This document shows positions 39,191 to 50,157 of a stretch of DNA of 64,000 bases, in pieces (positions within the stretch are counted from its first letter, which is position 1; every line of letters begins with the position of its first letter). Below the pieces are notes generated by a model. It was not told where the DNA came from. It saw nothing but the letters and a program-made list of their open reading frames with translations, and did not search any database. Source of the DNA: Archangium gephyra (lineage in GTDB: Bacteria > Myxococcota > Myxococcia > Myxococcales > Myxococcaceae); the NCBI GenBank assembly GCA_003243425.1, contig QFQP01000041.1, positions 34,166 to 98,165 on the forward strand. Reading direction: 5' to 3'. A program made the translations under genes and the position numbers.

Positions 39191-40483
39191 TTGAGTCCTC
39201 CCCTCGCACGTCGTGTCGGGTTGCTGGTGGTGTTGTCGCTGCCAGCGCTCGCGCAATCGCAACCGCGCCAACTGGAGTCGTGGGACGAAGCCGTCGCGCT
39301 CTTCGCGCAGCACGCTCCCGACACGAAGGTGGCCGCCGAAGAAGTGGTGCGGGCTGCCGCTCGTCGGCGCACCGCGCTGGGGGCGCTGCTGCCGCAGGTC
39401 AACGGTCAGGGGCTGGCGTCGTTCTCGTTGCTGGCGCCGCCGCCCGGAGCCGACTCTTCGACGGCCGCGCTCTTCGGTGCCGCGCCGTACCAGACGCTGG
39501 GCCTCATCGCGCAGCTGTCCATCATCGACGTGCGCGCGTGGAACGCGCTGGCCACGGCCCTCGAGAACGAAGACGTCGCCAGGTTGACCAACGCCGACGC
39601 GCAGCGGCTGCTGATCGTGAACCTCGCGCAGGCGCTGATGACGGTGGTGGCAGCCGAGAAGATGGCGGAGCTCAACAACTCGGGGGTCGCCGACGCGCAG
39701 TCGAGGCTCGAGCTGGCCGAGAAGTCCGAGAAGGCGGGCGCGACCACCTCGCTGGACGTGAGCCGGCTGCGGCAGGACCTCGCGCTGGCGAAGGCCACCG
39801 CGGTGTCGTCGGACGAGGCGGTGCGCCAGGCGCGTGAAGCGCTGGGCCTCGCGCTGGGGCTCGACGAGCCGGTGGGGGTCGCGCCGTCATTCAACCTCGA
39901 CGGCCTCGCCGCGCAGGTACCGCAGCGGTGCCGCAGCGTGGCTGACCTCGAGGCGCGGCCCGACGTGCGCGCGGCGAAGGCGTCCATCGGGCTCGCGCAC
40001 CGCGGCGTGCTCGACGTGGGCGCGCAGTTCCTCCCCTCGGTGGCGGTGCGCATGAACGCCCAGGCCTTCATCATCTCGGGCACGGCGATCCCCATCTGGA
40101 ACGTGCAGGCGGTGTTGACCGTGCCCATCTGGGACGGAGGCATGCGCTACGGCGCGCTCCGGGAAGCGAAGGCCGTCGAGCGGCAGACCGAGGCGCGCTC
40201 GGAAAATACGGTGCGCCGCGCGCGCGTGGAGCTGGACCGTGCGCGCCGCGCCATCGACGTGGCCACCGCCTCGCGCAAGCACGCCGAAGAGGCGCTCGCG
40301 CAGTCGGAGCTCACGGACAAGCTGATCAAGAAGGCGTGGGACAACGGCGCCGGAACTTCTCTCGAGCTGGTGACGGCCGCGTCGGCGCTTCGTGCGCAGC
40401 GGTTGCAGCTCGCGCTTCGCGACTACGACGTGCTGCGCGCGCGGGTGGCCGCTCTCTTTGCCCTGTCGGAGTGCAATCCATGA
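39191..40483 (+). CDS. TolC-like outer-membrane efflux protein
   Basis: A 430-aa outer-membrane channel of the TolC/OprM family. A signal peptide (LSPPLARRVGLLVVLSLPAL) leads to two TolC repeats rich in long helices (WNALATALENEDVARLTNAD, then RVELDRARRAIDVATASRKH). The family motif is near DKLIKKAWDNGAGTSLELVT. The TTG at 39191 gives the signal peptide; ATG starts at 39053 or 39029 would add low-quality sequence ahead of it. It is the first gene of an RND operon and its stop overlaps the next start (ATGA). Confidence 0.85.
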   Translation: MSPPLARRVGLLVVLSLPALAQSQPRQLESWDEAVALFAQHAPDTKVAAEEVVRAAARRRTALGALLPQVNGQGLASFSLLAPPPGADSSTAALFGAAPYQTLGLIAQLSIIDVRAWNALATALENEDVARLTNADAQRLLIVNLAQALMTVVAAEKMAELNNSGVADAQSRLELAEKSEKAGATTSLDVSRLRQDLALAKATAVSSDEAVRQAREALGLALGLDEPVGVAPSFNLDGLAAQVPQRCRSVADLEARPDVRAAKASIGLAHRGVLDVGAQFLPSVAVRMNAQAFIISGTAIPIWNVQAVLTVPIWDGGMRYGALREAKAVERQTEARSENTVRRARVELDRARRAIDVATASRKHAEEALAQSELTDKLIKKAWDNGAGTSLELVTAASALRAQRLQLALRDYDVLRARVAALFALSECNP

Positions 40484-41549
40484 TGCGGAAACTTGTTCTC
40501 TCTTCGTTGCTGCTCGTGGGTTGCAACAAAGGCAGCGGCGAAGGCGGCGCTCCGGCGGAGCCGCCGGTGTCGGTGCAGGCGCTGACGCTCGAGCAACACC
40601 CGGTCGAAGACACCAGCGACTACCTGGCGTCACTCATTTCGCGCAAAGCCGTGAACCTGCACCCGCAGATTCAGGGCTACGTGCGCGCCATCAACGTGAC
40701 GCCCGGCGCCACGGTGAAGGCCGGCACGGTGCTGGTGAGCATCGACGCGGCGGCCGAGACGGCGTCGCTGCAGAACCTGGTGGCCACGCGTGAATCGCAG
40801 GTGGTGCAGGCCAGGCTGGCGCGGGAGCGGCTGGAGCGCGCGACCAACCTGCGCACCGACGGCATCGTCAGTCAGCAAGACGCCGACGCCGCGCGCGCGG
40901 CCGCCGACGGTGCCGAGGCGAGCCTGCGTGCGACCGACGCGCTCATCTCTTCGCAGCGCGCGCGTGTGGGCTTCTTTTCCATCGTCGCGCCGTTCGACGG
41001 GGTGGTCGGCAACTTCCCGGTGAAGGTCGGTGACTTCGTGCAGCCGGGCACGCCGATTACGTCGCTGACCGCCGACGCCGGGCTCGAAGCCGAGATCTGG
41101 GTGCCGGTGGAAAAGGCGAAGCAGCTGACGCCCACCAGCCTGGTGCGGCTCGTCGGCAGCGACGACAAGGCCATCGCCGAGAGCGCCGTGGTGTTCGTCT
41201 CGCAGCGCGCTGACCCGGCCTCGCAGCTGGTGTTGATCAAAGCGATGTTCGCGTCGGCCGAAGGGCTGCGGGCTGATCAGCTGGTCCGCGGGCGCGTCAT
41301 CTGGAATGCGAGCCCGGGGCTCACCATTCCCGCGGCGGCGGTGCAGCGGCAGGCGGGGCAGGCGTTCGCCTACACGGTCGGCGGCGAGGGCGCGGCGATG
41401 ACGGTCACCCGCGTGCCGGTGACGCTCGGCGCGCTGCAGGGCCGTGAATACGTGGTGGTCGGCGGGCTCGAAGCCGGTCAGCGCGTGGTGGTGCAGGGCG
41501 TTCAACACCTTCACGACGGTTCGGTCGTGCAGCTCACCGGTACCAACTG

Positions 41550-41550
<1 letters not shown>
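40480..41550 (+). CDS. RND efflux membrane-fusion lipoprotein (AcrA/MexA type)
   Basis: A 356-aa periplasmic adaptor. The lipoprotein signal is MMRKLVLSSLLLVGC. The barrel-sandwich hybrid has NLHPQIQGYVRAINVTPGAT at the front and FFSIVAPFDGVVGNFPVKVG at the back, with a helical hairpin between them (TRESQVVQARLARERLERAT). A beta-barrel and a membrane-proximal domain follow (GLTIPAAAVQRQAGQAFAYT). It joins the AcrB-like pump to the TolC-like channel. The ATG overlaps the TolC stop, and the stop overlaps the pump start (TGATG). Confidence 0.95.
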
Positions 41551-44699
<3,149 letters not shown>

Positions 44700-44717
44700 A
44701 GTGGTAGCTCGCCGCCC

Positions 44718-45593
44718 ATGGTTCTGTGGGCGGTGATGATGGCGGCGGTGGCGGCGGAGCCTGCGCAGGGCTCCGCCAGGGGCGTCTGGGCGTACGGCGA
44801 CGTCTCGGGCGAGTACACGAATTCGTTCCTCGCTCCGGGAAATGCGGGCCGGCTCGGCGCAGGCACCGCAGCGGTCGTGGGCTACGGCTTCGACGTGGGG
44901 AAGACGAGGCGCATCGTGCCGACGGTGCACGGGTTCCTCGGCTTCGATTCCTCGGTGGAGCGCGGTGGCATCGACTTCGCGCTGGGGCTCGACGCGGCGC
45001 TCTCGTTTACGAACCTGTTTCAGGAGAAGTACAGCGCGCTGCGCGTCTCACCGGTCTTCCGCGTTGGCCATGACGCGAGACCGCAGTGGGCCGAAGCAGG
45101 GCCCAACACCACCACGCAGCTGAGCTTCGCGCTCGCGCACGAGCGCCGGTTCGGGCCGGTGGAGCTTTCGTACACGCCAGCGGTGCGCCACCTCTTCTCG
45201 TTGTCGCGGTGTCTGCGCGCGGGGTTGTGTCTGGTGCCTGACTGGGAGCTCACGCAGTCGCTGTTCATCGAAGGCTGGGCGCTGCCTGCGTTGTCGTTCG
45301 CGCTGGGCGCGTGGTGGACGGTCGCGTGGGGGCTGCCGAACAACGTGAAGCGAGCGCCGCCGATCCCCGCGTATGCGCCTCCGATTCAGTCGTTCCCACC
45401 GCAGCATCTGGTGGGCGGGAGTGCGTCGGTGACGTGGGCTCCGTTTTCGTTCGGTGGCTTCGCGGCGAGCGCGCACTACAGCCGCGCGATTCAGTGGAGC
45501 GGCGTCACGTTTTCATCGGACGTGCTGGTCGGGGTGGTGTCGTTGTGGTTCCGCACCGACGCGAAGCTTCAGCGCAACTGGCTCGAGCGGTGA
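44718..45593 (+). CDS. Exported barrel-like protein, unknown family
   Basis: A 291-aa protein with a weak signal sequence (VLWAVMMAAVAAEPAQGSAR). Alternating strands follow (GVWAYGDVSGEYTNSFLAPG, AAVVGYGFDVGKTRRIVPTV), ending with LVGVVSLWFRTDAKLQRNWL. One segment has two Cys (LSRCLRAGLCLVPDWELTQS). It lies 18 bp after the RND pump gene and may be read through with it. No catalytic motif is recognised. Confidence 0.65.
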   Translation: MVLWAVMMAAVAAEPAQGSARGVWAYGDVSGEYTNSFLAPGNAGRLGAGTAAVVGYGFDVGKTRRIVPTVHGFLGFDSSVERGGIDFALGLDAALSFTNLFQEKYSALRVSPVFRVGHDARPQWAEAGPNTTTQLSFALAHERRFGPVELSYTPAVRHLFSLSRCLRAGLCLVPDWELTQSLFIEGWALPALSFALGAWWTVAWGLPNNVKRAPPIPAYAPPIQSFPPQHLVGGSASVTWAPFSFGGFAASAHYSRAIQWSGVTFSSDVLVGVVSLWFRTDAKLQRNWLER

Positions 45594-45607
45594 CTGCGCG
45601 CGACTGA

Positions 45608-46339
45608 TCAGAACTTCAGACGCTGCGACTCTTCGGCCAGAGACTCAACATCGGTGATGTCCAACCGAAGTGGCGTGACCGACACGAACCCGTTCGCCAT
45701 GGCCCAGCGGTCGGTGCCTTCGTCGACCTCTTCGATGGCCATCGCCGTGAACCAGAACAGCTCACGACCGTACGGGTCCTTCGCGGGGATGACCTTGCCG
45801 TCGTAGTGACGCACCGACTGCCGCGTCCACTTCACGCCGCGCGGCGCGAGCGGGAAGTTCACGTTGTGCAGCAGCGCTGCGGGCTTCTTGGTCAGCAGCG
45901 TCGAGAGCACCTGCTTCGCGTAGGGCTTGAGCAGCTCGTAGTCGCCGTTCTCTTCGATGCTCGGCGCGCTCAGCGCGATGCCCTGCAGCCCGAACAGCGC
46001 CGCCTGCCGCGCCGCCGCCAACGTGCCCGAGTGCCACGTCGCGTTGCCGAGGTTGAGGCCCTGGTTGATGCCCGAGAGCACCACGTCGACCTTGTCCCAG
46101 TTGTGCACTCCGAGCGCCACGCAGTCAGACGGCGTGCCGTTCACGCGGAACGCTTCGAAGTCGCCGATGCGCGTGCGGCGGTAACCGAGCGGCCGATGGG
46201 ACGAGATGGCCTGGCCCATCGACGACTGCTCGACGTCGGGCGCGACGATGCGCACGTCACCGAACTCGCTCGCCAACTCGGCCAGCGCCTTGATTCCGGG
46301 GCTGTAGATGCCGTCGTCATTCGCAATGAGGATCCGCAT
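45608..46339 (-). CDS. surE: 5'-nucleotidase SurE
   Basis: A 243-aa SurE, a metal-dependent nucleoside 5'-monophosphatase involved in survival. Catalytic residues are in the signature MRILIANDDGIYSPGIKALA, with SGINQGLNLGNATWHSGTLA later. The middle has DVEQSSMGQAIS and NGTPSDCVALGV. The length is typical. The ATG at 46339 is the family start. It is divergent from the diacylglycerol-kinase-like gene; the usual pcm and nlpD neighbours are absent. Confidence 0.97.
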   Translation of the reverse strand: MRILIANDDGIYSPGIKALAELASEFGDVRIVAPDVEQSSMGQAISSHRPLGYRRTRIGDFEAFRVNGTPSDCVALGVHNWDKVDVVLSGINQGLNLGNATWHSGTLAAARQAALFGLQGIALSAPSIEENGDYELLKPYAKQVLSTLLTKKPAALLHNVNFPLAPRGVKWTRQSVRHYDGKVIPAKDPYGRELFWFTAMAIEEVDEGTDRWAMANGFVSVTPLRLDITDVESLAEESQRLKF

Positions 46340-46401
46340 GACGACGGGGTAACGACCAGCGCCATGGCCGCACGTCGTGGAGTCGATAGAGCCACCTCAC
46401 G

Positions 46402-47310
46402 ATGAAGCGCGTCACGCTCGTGCAGAACCCGGCGGCAGGGCAGGGCGCGGCCGCGCAGAAGCAGTTTCAGCGCGCGCTCGAGCAGGCAGGGTACGAGGTC
46501 ACCGCGGTCGACCCCGACCATGGGCTGGGCAAGTCACTCGCGCGCCGCACCGACGTGGTCATCGCCGCCGGAGGTGATGGAACCGTGCTCGGCGTGGCCC
46601 GCCGGCTGGTGCGTTCGAAGATTCCGCTGATGATTCTGCCGCTCGGCACCGCGAACAATCTCGCCAACTCCGTGGGTGTCGCTCCGGAGGTCGAAGGCCT
46701 GCTCGCGACACTCGAAGACCCGCTGGAGCGCGACCTCGACATCGGGTTGGCCACCGGCAGCTGGGGCGAGCGCTACTTCTGTGAGAGCGCCGGCGTCGGG
46801 CTCTTCTGCGATCTGCTCAAGGACGTGGTCGACGAGTCGGACAAGTCGCCGGCGCATGCGGTGCGCGTGCTGGGCGATTTCCTCACGAAGTACAAACCGC
46901 GCCGCTTCGAGCTCTCCATCGACGGCGACGACGCGAGCGGCGAGTACCTGATGGTGGAGGTGATGAACGCCAAGCTGCTCGGCCCGAACCTGGTGCTCAG
47001 CCAGCACGCTTCCCCGTGGGACGAACAGCTCGACGTGGTGCTCGTGCGCCAGAAGGACAAGCAGCGCCTCGCGACGTACCTGATGCAACTCGAGAGCGAC
47101 CCGCACGCCCCGCCCCCGAAGTTCGAGACGCGCCGTTGCAGTCACGTGTCTTTGCGGCTCGAGGGCGAGGCCCTGCGCATCGACGATTCGTTGCGGCCGC
47201 GAAAGGGCGCCATGTCGTCGCACTTCGCGGACCTGCGGCTGTTGCCGGGCGCCGTGCGCCTCTGGTTGCCGCAGACCAAGAAGCCCCTGCGCGCTTTGAA
47301 GCGTCATTGA
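46402..47310 (+). CDS. Diacylglycerol/sphingosine kinase-like (YegS/LCB5) lipid kinase
   Basis: A 302-aa lipid kinase family protein. The nucleotide-binding motif is VTLVQNPAAGQGAAAQKQFQ. The signature GGDGT is in VIAAGGDGTVLGVARRL, and LMILPLGTANNLANSVGV follows. The C-terminal half is the beta-sandwich with MVEVMNAKLLGPNLVLSQHA. It should phosphorylate a diacylglycerol-like lipid or lipid base at the membrane surface. The start ATG at 46402 matches the family. Confidence 0.94.
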   Translation: MKRVTLVQNPAAGQGAAAQKQFQRALEQAGYEVTAVDPDHGLGKSLARRTDVVIAAGGDGTVLGVARRLVRSKIPLMILPLGTANNLANSVGVAPEVEGLLATLEDPLERDLDIGLATGSWGERYFCESAGVGLFCDLLKDVVDESDKSPAHAVRVLGDFLTKYKPRRFELSIDGDDASGEYLMVEVMNAKLLGPNLVLSQHASPWDEQLDVVLVRQKDKQRLATYLMQLESDPHAPPPKFETRRCSHVSLRLEGEALRIDDSLRPRKGAMSSHFADLRLLPGAVRLWLPQTKKPLRALKRH

Positions 47311-47406
47311 AATGGTGCACCGGCGCTCCAGTGGAGCGTGCACGCGCGCTCTGCCGTTCATGGGGGCGTACGTAGAAGCCCGATTTACCGGCCTCAGCGC
47401 AGTGGC

Positions 47407-47715
47407 ATGAAAGGTGATCTCACCGCCTACATGCGCTCCATGTTGCTTGCGGTGGCCCTCGTTTCTTCCGTCGCTTTCGCGGGTTTGCCGAAGCGGCTCG
47501 CGATGCCCGTGGGGCAGACCACGACGTTGTCGATGCCGGCGCCGGTCTCGAAGGTGACGGTCGACGACCCGTCGAAGCTCGAAGTGCAGCGCAACGGTCG
47601 CCACGTGAAGTTGATCGGCCGCGGGACTGGAACGACGGAGGTAACCGTTCGTACCGCTGATGGAGAAACCCATCTCACTGTGTACGTCGCCGCCGATAAG
47701 TACGGCATGCCTTGA
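47407..47715 (+). CDS. Small exported protein with CpaC/secretin N-domain
   Basis: A 102-aa protein with a signal peptide (MRSMLLAVALVSSVAFAG). The mature part matches the pilus-assembly/secretin N-terminal domain (VGQTTTLSMPAPVSKVTVDD, KLIGRGTGTTEVTVRTADGE), normally found at the front of CpaC. Here it stands alone with no secretin domain. The start at 47407 is chosen; an ATG at 47431 is the alternative. Its stop is 251 bp upstream of the Cys-rich lipoprotein gene. Confidence 0.75.
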   Translation: MKGDLTAYMRSMLLAVALVSSVAFAGLPKRLAMPVGQTTTLSMPAPVSKVTVDDPSKLEVQRNGRHVKLIGRGTGTTEVTVRTADGETHLTVYVAADKYGMP

Positions 47716-47966
47716 AAATTCGTCCGCGCCTCTGGCGTAGGGCACTTCGGACGGCGCGGCTCTGTGGGGGGTCGCGCCGTTCGTCTTTCTGGCCGTCGCG
47801 TTCTCGGCGGCCGACCTCTGCGCTGCGCTGCGAGGTCGTCACGTCCGGCAAAACAACCCGCCGGATTCCCTGCGAGCTCGGGGGCGGGTCGCGTTCTCGG
47901 CGGCCAGGCTCACCGTGCGGGCGCTTTGCAGGTGAATTTTCACGAGCTGTGTGCGTCAGTCGCCGC
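47716..47966. other. Spacer with an 18-bp direct repeat
   Basis: The 251-bp spacer has no gene. It holds two exact copies of GTCGCGTTCTCGGCGGCC (47795-47812 and 47888-47905), 93 bp apart, with flanking partial similarity (CGACCTCTGCG and CCAGGCTCACCG differ). It must also contain the promoter of the Cys-rich lipoprotein gene. Confidence 0.5.
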
Positions 47967-49820
47967 ATGCTCTTTCGCGCTGCGCTCGTGCTGGTTTTCC
48001 TGAGCGCGACCGGCTGTGTCTCGCTCCGCGACGCCACGCTGATCAGCACCCAGGCCTCGGTCGAAACGTTCAACGCCCCCGTCAAGTGTGGCCCCGTCGG
48101 CTTCCGCCGCGTGCCGCTCGAGGCGCGCTTCGGTGAGTACGTGCGCGTCACCGTGGTCGCCTCGGTCCCACTCAAGGGGACCGTGCTGGTGCACGCCGAC
48201 GGCATCGCGCAGGAACCGAAGGAATGGGTCAGCTCCGCCGAGAACCCCCTCGTCGTCGAAGCGCGCTTCGAGAACGACGACCCCGACAAGCTGGTGATGC
48301 TCAACCAGGACCGGCCCATCGACATCACCATCACCGGCCTCGAAGCGCTCGAAGGCGGCACCTGTGAAGGCGCCGTGTTCACCCTCGAACACGGTCGTCT
48401 CGTTCCTCCCGTCAACGACAACGCCTGGCTCGCGGAGCTCGAACGTCGCGGCGGCCCCGAGCTCCTCGCGCGTCGACAGGCGCGGCTCGCCCTCGAAGAA
48501 GAACGCCGCCTCGCGCACTACGCCGAGTGGGAGGCGAAGGACGTCAACGCGCTCACCGACGAAGAGCTGGCGTTGATGGAAGCGCGTCGCCTCGCGCACT
48601 ACGCGGCGTGGGAAGCCGAGCGTCACCCGGCGCAGGTCGCCGACGAAGAGAGCGACCTCGCGGTCGCGTCGGCCGATGAGTGGAACACCTATGACGGCTC
48701 GCAGTCGGCGGTCGTGTCGGCCGCGTGCGCGTCGGGTGCCTGCGACGCAGCGGTGCACGCGCCGGCCTTCAGCGCCGTGGTGAACACCGACCTCTGCCCC
48801 GACGGCGTGTGTGCGTCGCAGTCGGCGCCTCCGTCAGAAGGCGCGGCGCTCGGTGGCGCGGTCGCTGCGTCGTCGGTGCATGACGGCTGCCCCGGTGGCG
48901 TGTGCGGCGTCGAATCGACCGAGCTGGTGTTGCCCGCGGGCTGCGGTTCACTCTCGTGCGCCATCCCCGAAGCGGAGTGCGACGGCACGTGCATCTCGGT
49001 CAACGTGGCGTGCCCGGGTGGCGTGTGCGGTGAGCTCATGTTGCCGGTGGGCTGCGGGTCGATTGCGTGCGCGGTGCCGGCGGCTGCGTGTGGCGCAGGC
49101 TGTGTCGCGGTGAGCAGCGCGCTGGCGTTGCCGTCTGGTTGTGGCTCGATGAACTGCGCGGTGCCGGTCGCCAGCTGCGGTGGCAACTGCACGCCCGCGA
49201 ACGTCGCCTGCCCCGGCGGGGTGTGCGCCGAGCTGGCGTTGCCGGTGGGCTGCGGCTCGATGGCCTGTGCCGTCCCCGCGGCGAGCTGCTCGGGCGGCTG
49301 CACCGCGGCCCGCGTCGCGTGCCCCGATGGTGTCTGCGCCGAGCTGATGATGCCCGCCGGCTGCACGTCGGCCGCGTGCGCGGTGCCGGCGACGGTGTGC
49401 CGCGGCTCGTGCACGCCGTGCGGTGGTGGCGCAGCGGTGCAGGCCAACGAGAGCTGGGCCTCGTACCCGCCGTCTTCGGGCGGTGGCGGCAACGTGGCTG
49501 GCGGTGGGGTCGCCGGTCGCGCCGAAGAGTGGGCCATGCCCCAGTCGAGTGAAGTCGCCTGGCAGCAGCCGTACCCGGTCACGACGCAGGCGGAGGTCGC
49601 GGTGCCGGCTCCCGCCCCGCGCCCGTGTGCGGCGTGCGCGGCCGACGCGGAGGTCGACGTGGCGCTCGACCTCGGCTTCTTCCTGCCGGCGATGTTCGGC
49701 GTCGTGTTCGGTCCGCCGCCTCCGGCAGTCATCGTTGGTCCGCCGCGGCCGATGGGCCCGCCGCGGCCAATCGGTCCTCCGCCCCCGTCGCGTCCACACG
49801 GCGCTGTTCCGGTGCGTTGA
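47967..49820 (+). CDS. Cys-rich tandem-repeat lipoprotein
   Basis: A 617-aa lipoprotein (MLFRAALVLVFLSATGC). The N-terminal 160 residues form a beta-rich domain (AEFGEYV-like; PLKGTVLVHADGIAQEPKEW). A helical double repeat follows (EEERRLAHYAEWEAKDVNAL and MEARRLAHYAAWEAERHPAQ). From about residue 305 to 485 there are five units of about 35 residues with the pattern CPGGVC-x-E-x-LPxGCGSxxCAVP-x-C-x-C; the third unit lacks its CPGGVC box. The tail is Gly/Pro-rich and ends GPPRPIGPPPPSRPHGAVPV. More than 30 Cys residues in regular pairs suggest disulfides or metal binding. I do not recognise the family. The ATG at 47967 yields the lipobox. Confidence 0.8.
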   Translation: MLFRAALVLVFLSATGCVSLRDATLISTQASVETFNAPVKCGPVGFRRVPLEARFGEYVRVTVVASVPLKGTVLVHADGIAQEPKEWVSSAENPLVVEARFENDDPDKLVMLNQDRPIDITITGLEALEGGTCEGAVFTLEHGRLVPPVNDNAWLAELERRGGPELLARRQARLALEEERRLAHYAEWEAKDVNALTDEELALMEARRLAHYAAWEAERHPAQVADEESDLAVASADEWNTYDGSQSAVVSAACASGACDAAVHAPAFSAVVNTDLCPDGVCASQSAPPSEGAALGGAVAASSVHDGCPGGVCGVESTELVLPAGCGSLSCAIPEAECDGTCISVNVACPGGVCGELMLPVGCGSIACAVPAAACGAGCVAVSSALALPSGCGSMNCAVPVASCGGNCTPANVACPGGVCAELALPVGCGSMACAVPAASCSGGCTAARVACPDGVCAELMMPAGCTSAACAVPATVCRGSCTPCGGGAAVQANESWASYPPSSGGGGNVAGGGVAGRAEEWAMPQSSEVAWQQPYPVTTQAEVAVPAPAPRPCAACAADAEVDVALDLGFFLPAMFGVVFGPPPPAVIVGPPRPMGPPRPIGPPPPSRPHGAVPVR

Positions 49821-50157
49821 AGCTGACGAGGTCTTCGGCATCACCGTCGACGACCTCGCTCCAGCGTGCGGTGAGCGGACGTCTCCCACGCCTTTCCAGT
49901 TGTCCGAGCGGCACCGGCACTTCGCGACTTCTGGTCACGCTCGTCACCCGCGCTTCGTGATGGGTCTTTTAGAAATGGCATGCGCGGTGATGCCGGCCGG
50001 CCGCGTTTCATTCGCAACGCGTACGCGCGCTTGCGTCAGGCGAACGCACGCTCCCGTCTGAAACGGGTCGCGCTCACGTGTCTGTCAGACACATGCGCGC
50101 CGCCATCGGGATTCCGAGGCTGCGACGGCCACCCACGTTGCTACGCTGCGTGCCGTC
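49821..50157. promoter_or_regulatory. Gene-free interval upstream of the ATPase-TPR gene
   Basis: The 337 bp hold no gene. A CGAGGTC...GACCTCG stem (49827-49833, 49852-49858) may be a weak transcript end for the Cys-rich lipoprotein. A 15-bp near-perfect palindrome GTGTCTG T CAGACAC (50078-50092) and CCCGT CTGAA ACGGG (50053-50067) lie 65-105 bp upstream of the next start and could be operator sites. Confidence 0.45.
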
